This document shows, one piece after another, positions 48,232 to 55,523 of a stretch of 64,000 nucleotides of DNA. Positions within the stretch are counted from its first letter, which is position 1, and the number at the start of each line of letters is the position of its first letter. Under the pieces are notes generated by a model. It saw nothing but the letters and a program-made list of their open reading frames with translations, ran no database searches and had not been told where the DNA came from. Source of the DNA: Tritrichomonas musculus (Eukaryota > Parabasalia > Tritrichomonadida > Tritrichomonadidae); NCBI GenBank assembly GCA_039105265.1, contig JAPFFF010000007.1, forward strand, positions 4,836,001-4,900,000, read 5' to 3'. A program made the position numbers and the translations under genes.

Positions 48232-48544
48232 TTTTGGGCATATCCCTGTTATAGTTACTATCAGTTGGGGTTATCCATCTTAAGTTGCTTAGATGGTAGT
48301 CAGCCCTATTCCTATTGATATGGTCTACCTCTATTTTATGTTGTGGGTCATCATTAGGTATGAACTGTCTTGCTATAAGTACATGTTTCAAGTAGTAGTC
48401 GCCATTTAGACATACACGTATATACCCCTTAATATGTTTTGCATCTTTGCATATAAAATGATTACTCTTACGTCTTATAGTAAAGGGGTACCTATTCAAT
48501 ATCTCATAGTCGTTAGTAAAGCCTTTGAGCGGTACAAATGACAT
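48209..48544 (-). CDS. HNH endonuclease (homing-type) inside the Polinton
   Basis: This 111-aa protein has ATG at 48544. The HNH core is KHVLIARQFIPND then HKIEVDHINRNRADYHLSNL and RWITPTDSNYNRD, matching the pattern H-x-LVAxxFIPN...VDHINxxxxDNxxxNLRWVTxxxNxxN of phage and intron-type HNH homing enzymes. A short N-terminal part (DYEILNRYPFTIRR) resembles a NUMOD-type segment. Such enzymes cut DNA lacking their gene and spread by repair. It is free-standing here, at the edge of the element's conserved block. Confidence 0.85.
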   Translation of the reverse strand: MSFVPLKGFTNDYEILNRYPFTIRRKSNHFICKDAKHIKGYIRVCLNGDYYLKHVLIARQFIPNDDPQHKIEVDHINRNRADYHLSNLRWITPTDSNYNRDMPKIINARAD

Positions 48545-48595
48545 TTTCTCACTTTTTGAATGATTTAAATATTTTCATTTCATTTTTATTTTTGT

Positions 48596-48853
48596 ATGAG
48601 CAAGTGGGGGACAATCATTGTTGAAGGAATTGATGATAAAGGACCTCTTTATTATCCTCTCGATGACAAAGAAAAAAACGTTATCAAGTTTCCAAAGAAA
48701 AAAAAGCGAGTAAACTTGTATAAAAACTATTATGAACATCAAGAGAAAGAAGAAGAAGAGAAAGAAGAAGAGAAAGAAGAACTTCTAGATGTAGGTGTTC
48801 AAACTGAAAAAACTGAACTACCTCATATAGACGAACTACTTAGTAAAATTTAA
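48596..48853 (+). CDS. Polinton orphan acidic/basic protein with GVQTE motif (85 aa)
   Basis: ATG is at 48596. The N-terminal 25 residues look folded (MSKWGTIIVEGIDDKGPLYY). A Lys cluster (FPKKKKRV, NLS-like) is followed by a Glu/Lys helix and LLDVGVQTEKTELPHIDELL, another LC8-like QT motif. No family is recognised. Confidence 0.5.
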   Translation: MSKWGTIIVEGIDDKGPLYYPLDDKEKNVIKFPKKKKRVNLYKNYYEHQEKEEEEKEEEKEELLDVGVQTEKTELPHIDELLSKI

Positions 48854-48893
48854 CTTCTTTTATTTTATTGTTATTTTTTTATTTTTGTCTTAA

Positions 48894-49142
48894 ATGAATA
48901 GCGCTATTAACGGACTGAATAATGACGCAGAAGCTCTATATGCAAAATTTAAAGTTATTAAAGACAAGATATTTGGAAAATGTATGAATGAAGATGATGA
49001 TAAAATAGCTAGTCAATTCGATATAATGATAAATATAATCAAGTCATACAAAGAACTCTTTGAAGACATTGAAAAAGCTAAGTTATTATTGAAGTCAATT
49101 GGTGCACGTATCTCTATAGCTGAACATCAAAATAGACTATGA
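48894..49142 (+). CDS. Polinton orphan coiled-coil protein (82 aa)
   Basis: ATG is at 48894 and the protein ends at the edge of the right terminal repeat. It is one long helix (NDAEALYAKFKVIKDKIFGK, FEDIEKAKLLLKSIGARISI). No family is recognised. Confidence 0.5.
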   Translation: MNSAINGLNNDAEALYAKFKVIKDKIFGKCMNEDDDKIASQFDIMINIIKSYKELFEDIEKAKLLLKSIGARISIAEHQNRL

Positions 49143-49430
49143 GGGACCCGAGGTAGTTGTTTAGGTCCCTAGTAGTAGTGGGGACCCGAGGTAGTTGTTT
49201 AGGTCCCTAGTAGTACTTCAAGAAACAACAAGTAGTGGGGACCCGAGGTAGTTGTTTAGGTCCCTAGTAGTACTTCAAGAAAAAACAAGTAGTGGGGACC
49301 CGAGGTAGTTGTTTAGGTCCCTAGTAGTACTTCAAGAAACAACAAGTAGTGGGGACCCGAGGTAGTTGTTTAGGTCCCTAGTAGTAGTGGGGACCCGAGG
49401 TAGTTGTTTAGGTCCCTAGTAGTACTTCAA
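49140..49430. repeat. Tandem GGGACC...GGTCCC units at right end of the Polinton
   Basis: About six copies of a block GGGACCCGAGGTAGTTGTTT plus AGGTCCCTAGTAGT occur, with or without a 22-bp spacer containing TACTTCAAGAAA and ACAAGTAG. Three of these lie inside the inverted repeat and have counterparts at the left end; the rest extend inward only on the right. Confidence 0.9.
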
Positions 49431-49593
49431 GAAAAAAACAAGTTGAAGAAAAATTTTTTTTATTTTTTTTTCATTTTTATTTTTTTTTTTTTTTTCATTT
49501 TTATTTTTTTTTTTTATTTTTATCACGAGTTCGTGTTGACGCGTGGGCTTAAGCGTAGCGTGGCCCCTGCGGAAACCGACTCGTATATACTAC
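49265..49593 (-). repeat. Right terminal inverted repeat of the Polinton
   Basis: This is the reverse complement of 26581-26909, ending CGACTCGTATATACTAC. It includes the same GC-rich block, A/T tract and tandem units. Differences are limited to possible homopolymer length changes. Confidence 0.95.
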
Positions 49594-49600
49594 TTATATA
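49594..49600. repeat. Target-site duplication, right copy (TTATATA)
   Basis: This copy is identical to 26574-26580, directly outside the right inverted repeat. Confidence 0.8.
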
Positions 49601-49925
49601 ATACTCAATTGATAAAATCATTTCTGTATGATCCAATTCACATACTAAATAATAGACCTATCGAGCAGATTACATACGCATGCTACATTCAAGGGGACTT
49701 ATAATATGTGTTGATGATTTAAACTGTATCATTATAAATAAGTTCCAAAATTATAAATCAGGTCTTCTTTTTGGCAAATTTATGATTTATGTTTATAATT
49801 TCATTCAATATTTTAAAAAATGATTTTAATTTAATTTTTTGTAATTTTTTTTAGGAATTTCAATCAATTTTCTAAGATATTTTTATTTTAAGTTTTTCAT
49901 TGAAAAAGTTGTACATATGATTATA
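49601..49925. other. Intergenic between Polinton and MITE
   Basis: This 325-bp AT-rich stretch has no recognised features. Confidence 0.55.
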
Positions 49926-50288
49926 AACTCTGTCCAAAAATGTTCGACAATTGAATTTTGAGAGAGTATTCAAATTATCATTTTTTTTCTCATGCACCTA
50001 TATGGAAATTCGAAAGCTTTTTCAAAGCTCTTCTTTCTAGAGAGTAGCCCATGTCCCAAAAAAAGTTGTAATTCCTCTTAAGGGAGTGGATATTTCTTTC
50101 AAAAACCAAGGTTCCTTATATAAAAATAGCTTACTGAAAGGATAATAATAAAAATAAACTTCTGAAAAATTGAATACATTACTTTGAGAGAAAAAAGAAA
50201 TTTCCGACACTTTATCGTTTTTTTAGTCAATTTTCAGTGGAAAATGCGGTTTATGTATACGTTAAGTCGAACATTTTTGGACAGAGTT
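49926..50288. mobile_element. Non-autonomous Tc1/mariner-type MITE, 363 bp
   Basis: The ends are 23-bp perfect inverted repeats, starting AACTCTGTCCAAAAATGTTC at 49926 and ending in its complement at 50288, flanked on both sides by TA (49924-49925 and 50289-50290), the target dinucleotide of Tc1/mariner transposons. The interior has no open frame. Trichomonad genomes are known to contain mariner transposons, so a source of transposase in trans is reasonable. Perfect repeats suggest it is not very old. The assignment to Tc1/mariner rests on the TA duplication and simple repeat structure. Confidence 0.8.
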
Positions 50289-50658
50289 TAGATTAGCTTA
50301 TAAAAAGTTATGAGCAAAATTCGTTACTCTCAGAATTGAACCCACTTTTTGAGTTTTGCTCTCTCAAAAAGAGTGAAATAAAAAAAGTTCAAAAAAAAAA
50401 AAAAAAAAAAAACAATATATTTTTTCCAGCTGTAAATATATTTATATTACTTGATATCAAATAATAACCGAAGGTTTTACATTATGGAGATAAATATTTT
50501 TTGTCAAAAACATTCAAATATATACAAGTGTTATCTTTTTATTCAATTTTTATAATTCTTATGGCCAAACAATTTGAATAGAAAAACTAAACTGTTTTTC
50601 TGAAAAATGTAAACCGTTTCTGGTACTGATATGGCAGGCTTCACTTATCAATCCGTTG
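50289..50658. other. Intergenic upstream of the phosphatase gene
   Basis: This 370-bp AT-rich spacer has an A-run near 50390-50411. A short out-of-frame ATG at 50631 lies upstream of the initiator-like motif at 50641 and so would not be in the mRNA. Nothing else is seen. Confidence 0.5.
50641..50647 (+). promoter_or_regulatory. Initiator-like TCACTTA, 16 nt before the ATG at 50659
   Basis: TCACTTA fits TCA(+1)YW. With A+1 at 50643 the first ATG in the transcript would be 50659, the in-frame phosphatase start. Confidence 0.5.
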
Positions 50659-51837
50659 ATGCATGATGTTGAACTAAATGATTTTATCTTTCAGGTTCTC
50701 GTCAGTCGCATGCGGAGAGATGGTCACTTTTACCTTGATATAAAACAAGTTAAACGGCTCGTTAAGGATTGTACTGCTTTGTTTCAAAATGAAAAAGTAC
50801 AATTACGTCTTGATGGTAAGTTTACAATTGTTGGTGATTTACATGGTAACATTGATGACCTTATTAACATTTTCCAGGTCTATGGTGACCCTCAAGATGA
50901 AAAATACGTCTTTTTAGGTGATTATGTTGATAAAGGTCAAAACTCTCTTGAAACGATTTTACTTTTATATGCTCTCAAAATAAAGTTTCCCAACAACATT
51001 TATCTTTTACGCGGCAATCATGAATCTTCCTCTATTGGGAGCTTTCATGACGAATGCATGAATTTTCTTAACAAAAGATGCTATACACTCTTTTGTAAAT
51101 CTTTTTCATATATGCCTCTTACAGCCATTCTAAACAATAAAATCTTTTGTGTTCATGGAGGCTTTTCTCATTCAATCCTAGATATATTAGAAATTGATAA
51201 AATTGAAAGACCGATAAGCGATATTTCTTTTTCGGTTGCAAGTGATCTTCTCTGGAGCGATCCTTCTACATCGGTTAAAAAGTTTACATCCTCTCCAAGA
51301 GGAAACGGCGTCCTTTTCGGATCTGATGCTGTAGATCAATTCCTTGGCGATAATGATCTCTCATTGATCATTAGAGCTCATCAATATTGCCAAGATGGAT
51401 TCAAATGGTCTCTTGACGATTGCCTAACCATTTTTAGTGCCTCAGATTATATGGGTACTAAAAATAAATCAGGTGTAGCAATTGTCGAAAAAAGAGAAGA
51501 GACTATATTGAATTCTACAAATGAATACTCTTCAAACAATAGAAATAGTAATTCAAATGATTCAAAAGTTGAAGTTCAAGTAGATAATATTCTTGTTTCT
51601 ATTCGTAATTTTACTTCTGACTTCAAGAGATCCGATACAAAATGGAAAATTATCATTCCAAAATGGATTTTTGAAGAAGAAAACGGAATAAAGTCTATTC
51701 ATCTTCAACATTCATTGTCTCCACCTTTTATGAACGGCCATACGGACGACGATATCTCAATGTCCAAAATGATTAATACCAAAGAAACAGCACTCGGAAA
51801 CGAATGCGATCTTAACTCTACTTTCTTGTTATTCTAG
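50659..51837 (+). CDS. PPP-family Ser/Thr protein phosphatase, divergent PP1/PP2A type
   Basis: This 392-aa protein has ATG at 50659; the longer frame begins at TTG one codon earlier. All PPP signature boxes are present: GDLHGN (59-64), GDYVDKG (87-93), RGNHE (118-122), a CVHGGFS box near 169, LLWSDP near 198 and RAHQ near 245. The two-metal site residues (Asp, His, Asp, Asn, His) therefore appear intact. Differences from canonical PP1 include DLHGN for DIHGQ, a reduced loop after RGNHE and a 110-residue C-terminal extension, Asn/Ser rich at about 285-310. Trichomonads have a large set of divergent PPP phosphatases. Substrates are unknown. Confidence 0.9.
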   Translation: MHDVELNDFIFQVLVSRMRRDGHFYLDIKQVKRLVKDCTALFQNEKVQLRLDGKFTIVGDLHGNIDDLINIFQVYGDPQDEKYVFLGDYVDKGQNSLETILLLYALKIKFPNNIYLLRGNHESSSIGSFHDECMNFLNKRCYTLFCKSFSYMPLTAILNNKIFCVHGGFSHSILDILEIDKIERPISDISFSVASDLLWSDPSTSVKKFTSSPRGNGVLFGSDAVDQFLGDNDLSLIIRAHQYCQDGFKWSLDDCLTIFSASDYMGTKNKSGVAIVEKREETILNSTNEYSSNNRNSNSNDSKVEVQVDNILVSIRNFTSDFKRSDTKWKIIIPKWIFEEENGIKSIHLQHSLSPPFMNGHTDDDISMSKMINTKETALGNECDLNSTFLLF

Positions 51838-53096
51838 AAATTTTATCTAGAATAATCTTGTTTATTATTATTATATACTTTACACACTATCCTTTTATGT
51901 TTGATTTCTCTTTACTTATACAAATCAAATTGATACTATATTATTTATTAACCAACAGACTTATTAAACAAAATTATTTAGTATAAAAAGGCACAATTTC
52001 TTGTCTCTTATAAAACATCTAATTGTAGCGTTTTTTAACTAAATATTTAAACAGCATTTTGATCTCAAAATGCTTTTTTTAAACTTTAATTTAAATGAAG
52101 GTTAGCCGTTTCTTAATTGGCCTTTAAATGCCTGCTTTTTCATTCTTTGTTTGAATTATTGCAGCTTTGACCTTCTGTGTTCTTTATATTCCAAACAAGA
52201 ACATATATATATTAGGATTTTGTGATTGTTTCTTTATTTAAATATTTGAATATTACTTATTGTTGTTTTATTTCGGATATACATAAAAATAATACTATTT
52301 ATTGCTTTTATTTTTCAATTGCTTTATTAAAGGTAATAAAACTCTTTTTCATTGATTTTTTTTTCAGAGAAAAGTCGACTCAAGAATCAAATTAAACGAA
52401 GCTCCCTGCAGAAGAACTCCGCAATATTCATGATGCCAAGAATAAAAATGGCGCCGTTTAAACTAGCCAAAAGGCCAATTATTTAAAAACAAAACCGCCT
52501 TTTGATTTCAAAAAGTTTATTTATTCAAAAAGTTGTACTTTTGTGATCATCTCTCAAATCAAAACGTATTTTTTGATCGTTTTCGCCTCAAAAAAATCTT
52601 CGAATTTTCAATACTTTTTCATATCGCCCAATTCATTTTGGTCAAACCATTGATGCATTATTCATTGCTATATAATTAAATATATTGAAATACCCATAAA
52701 AGTTGTATAAAAGTGAACAGTGAAAAGATATAAATGCGTGCTTATTAATATACGATTTTTTATTTTTTTTTAATTTCTCATTAAAATAACTTAATATTTG
52801 GCATACACAATTTGCATAAGCGGAAAATTGATATTTTTAATTGGAAAATTTATAACGAGCGATGAAGGAAACAAAATTAATATTATTGGACAGAATTTTG
52901 ATAGATTTGATAGTTCTTTTGCTAAAATTTCTTGTTTTTAGGGCTATATTTTGGAGATTTTGTTTTTTCAAAATTCATTGAAATATTGTTTTGTGAGTCC
53001 AAAAACAATATTGAAAAAGTCAAACTTTTTGCATGCCTAAGAAAATTGAAAGTATTTATTCTATAATTATTATTAAACGCACAGCTTTCTTCAAAT
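51838..53096. other. 1.26-kb intergenic region with a GC-richer patch
   Basis: Mostly AT-rich. A segment at about 52370-52490 (CGACTCAAGAATC through GGCGCCGTTT) is noticeably richer in G+C and gives short uninterrupted stretches such as KLPAEELRNIHDAKNKN in one frame, but no gene. It could be a relic or control region. No RNA or repeat was recognised. Confidence 0.45.
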
Positions 53097-55358
53097 ATGA
53101 CTGATTCACATCAATCAGTTCCGACAATTAGCACACCATTTATTTATTTAAAACTAAAATCAATTAAAGATTCAATGCAACGAAAAATTGCTTATCCAAC
53201 TTCTTTTACCCAACTATTAAATACTGCTGCGCGAATTTATCGTGATACTATTAATGTTCAAAGTTTATTTACAGATGAAGGAATTTTAATTGAATCGTTA
53301 AATGATATATCACCAGGAAGCGTTATTTTATGCTCAGAATTATTACCAAATGAAATAAATCAAACTAAAAATAAATCATCAGGAATGTCAACACCGAAAA
53401 AAAAGACATCAAGCGTTATGTCAAAAACTTCATTTTCTCGTATTTTTGGAAATATTGGCGATTCTCCTGTTCTAGCCGATTTTACAAATGGAAACTATGT
53501 TAAAGGAGATGAAACGAACTCAGGAAAGCGTGATGTAAAATACTTTAATTCAACAAGAAGAGATGGTGCAAATTCTGGTAAACGTGATGGATCATTTTTT
53601 AATCAAAATAATTCAAATAAAAGAGATACAACAAATGCAGGAAGACGTGATGGATCATACTATAATACTTCTAATTCAGGAAAGAGAGAATCAACCAATC
53701 CTTTTCTTTCAGCTCGACATGAAATGAATAATCCATCAAGTCAAGGAAAGTCTAGAAAGAAGCTTTCTCCTGACAAAAAAAGCGACAACGCCCCTTCTTC
53801 AGTTTCAGCAGCTAAACAGGCTAGAATGAAAGAAAATCGAATGAATGCGCTTAGACAAAGATTAAGTTTGACTCCTCAATCCAAGCTTCCTGAACAAATT
53901 GAAGAATCATCTAGCCCATCACCAGTAAAACAACAATATAATCAAGCTACAGGTACATATTCATCAGGAAAAAAACAACTTAGCTTACACAGATCAGAAA
54001 ATTTATCACCAAATTCACCAAACTATAATAACCAAATTGAAGAAGATTCTGGTCCAGGAAAAACTGAAGAAGAAATAGAAGAAGTTAACAATTCCAAAGT
54101 TCATGATATGCTATCAAAAATTTTAAATGGTGTATTAATTCAAAGTGATAGTCGCGAAGCTTTAATGTCAATGAATGATCTAATTCGTCCTTTTATTGCT
54201 CACCTTCCAGATTTAGAAAGTGAACAACAATCTCGATGGTTTAGTAAAGGAATTGAGATAATTCAAAGCTTCGGTTTCCCAGAAGTTAATGAATCGCTTC
54301 TAGGCTATGATTCAATAATTGGTGTTGTTAGAAGTATCATTGTTGATCATCGTTTTAACAAAAAAGGAGGCTCGCTTCATCGATTTAATATTGCTATTAC
54401 TGGACCAAAAAAATCAGGTAAATCAACTTTTCTTAGTATTTTTATCCAAGAGCTTTTTCTTGAATTGATAACAACAGATCATTGGAAAGAATATTTCATT
54501 TTTGCGCTTGATATGGAGAAAGTTGCAGAAATGGGGAATGATATAGAATCGTTGTATATTTATATGGTCAACGCAACATTTAAACAACTAGAGTTTCAAT
54601 GCCCAAATTCATCACAGTATTTCCCAATGATTACCAAATATTTTGAATCGGTTACATCACTTAGAAATCCTCCTCAATTTTCAAAGCCATTTAGAGAAAG
54701 CGAACAAACACATTCATTAGCTATACAACTACAGAAAATTGCCGACCAATTGAGTGACGCTTGGAATAACATGGACAATTTTAATCAGTTCATTACTAAT
54801 ATCACAATGTTTCCAAAAATGATGGCTGATATCTTCGAATTTAAGCATCAAATCGTTATTTTTGATAATTTTGAAGCATGCGACATATTTATTGAACCAT
54901 CACCTCCGTTTTCAACAGAAACAGAAAATTTCCAATTCGCGACTTTAATTGTTTTCTTGTTAAATAATAATGATTTTATCATCAGTTGCCGTAATCATAC
55001 TTATTTGACAAATTTGGTTCTTTGCTCTGGAGCGAGCCCTCCAGTATTAGATTTTGTTTCTACACTTGATGTATCAATTGATGATGTATATTCTAAATAT
55101 CAATTTAATGCTACTATTGATGATGAAAACATTCCTTTGACGATCGAACATTGCGGAGGAATACCATCTTACGTTCATTCTTGGATTTCTTTAAACGAAT
55201 TTTATACTCAAGCAATTAAAGCACAAGGAAAGAAAGAAAACGAGGAAGCTGAACTTTTTATTATAGAAAGAGTCGAAGAGTTAATGCGCTTATTGTATGC
55301 TTCTGATAACAATGAAGAAATTCATGTTGAATCAGTTACAAGAACAAAAGAAACCTAA
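53097..55358 (+). CDS. P-loop NTPase with ubiquitin/doublecortin-like N-terminus
   Basis: This is a 753-aa protein. Residues 13-75 (IYLKLKSIKDSMQRKIAYPT, then FTDEGILIESLNDISPGSVI) read like a ubiquitin-like or doublecortin-type fold. Residues 125-205 hold imperfect repeats around NSGKRDGxxxN (about four copies, Asn/Gly/Arg/Asp rich), then a basic disordered linker up to about 310. The C-terminal half is an ATPase-like domain: Walker A ITGPKKSGKSTFLS near 442, a possible Walker B HQIVIFDNFEA near 590, then a predicted strand FIISCRNHTYL. Doublecortin-like modules bind microtubules, so a cytoskeletal ATPase is possible. The P-loop is clear; the family is not recognised. Confidence 0.7.
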   Translation: MTDSHQSVPTISTPFIYLKLKSIKDSMQRKIAYPTSFTQLLNTAARIYRDTINVQSLFTDEGILIESLNDISPGSVILCSELLPNEINQTKNKSSGMSTPKKKTSSVMSKTSFSRIFGNIGDSPVLADFTNGNYVKGDETNSGKRDVKYFNSTRRDGANSGKRDGSFFNQNNSNKRDTTNAGRRDGSYYNTSNSGKRESTNPFLSARHEMNNPSSQGKSRKKLSPDKKSDNAPSSVSAAKQARMKENRMNALRQRLSLTPQSKLPEQIEESSSPSPVKQQYNQATGTYSSGKKQLSLHRSENLSPNSPNYNNQIEEDSGPGKTEEEIEEVNNSKVHDMLSKILNGVLIQSDSREALMSMNDLIRPFIAHLPDLESEQQSRWFSKGIEIIQSFGFPEVNESLLGYDSIIGVVRSIIVDHRFNKKGGSLHRFNIAITGPKKSGKSTFLSIFIQELFLELITTDHWKEYFIFALDMEKVAEMGNDIESLYIYMVNATFKQLEFQCPNSSQYFPMITKYFESVTSLRNPPQFSKPFRESEQTHSLAIQLQKIADQLSDAWNNMDNFNQFITNITMFPKMMADIFEFKHQIVIFDNFEACDIFIEPSPPFSTETENFQFATLIVFLLNNNDFIISCRNHTYLTNLVLCSGASPPVLDFVSTLDVSIDDVYSKYQFNATIDDENIPLTIEHCGGIPSYVHSWISLNEFYTQAIKAQGKKENEEAELFIIERVEELMRLLYASDNNEEIHVESVTRTKET

Positions 55359-55523
55359 TTTTTTTATGTTTTGAATATTGATTATTTATTTTTATTTATT
55401 GTTTTTATAAAAATTATTCATTTTCGACATATTATCATAATTATGTTTTTATGATTCTTAAAAAACAAAAAGCGGTAACTTAAAAAATAAGAATAACTTG
55501 ACTAAAAAAATATTTTATTTTGC

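Larger units (their letters stand above)
26581..49593. mobile_element. Maverick/Polinton element, trichomonad type, about 23.0 kb, looks whole
   Basis: The element is bounded by near-identical inverted repeats of about 329 bp and a 7-bp direct repeat. It carries the diagnostic Polinton set: protein-primed family B DNA polymerase, RVE integrase, packaging ATPase, adenain-like protease and a double-jelly-roll-type major capsid protein. It also has a candidate minor capsid protein, a fibre-like giant protein, an HNH endonuclease and about a dozen small proteins. Capsid, ATPase, integrase, minor capsid and protease genes form one leftward block (40.6-48.0 kb); the polymerase and fibre genes are further left. 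The core frames are open, so it looks whole, with no more than one or two doubtful places in low-complexity sequence. Near-identity of its ends points to a recent insertion. Confidence 0.95.

Noticed and set aside
50310-50370. T-loop-like GGGTTCAATTCT near an inverted GAGCAAAA/TTTTGCTC pair
   Set aside because: It lacks a matching D-arm and anticodon arm, so it is not a tRNA.
50631-50666. Short frame starting MAGFTYQSVDA just before the phosphatase start
   Set aside because: It is in another frame and lies upstream of or across the initiator-like motif, with no splice signals to join it.
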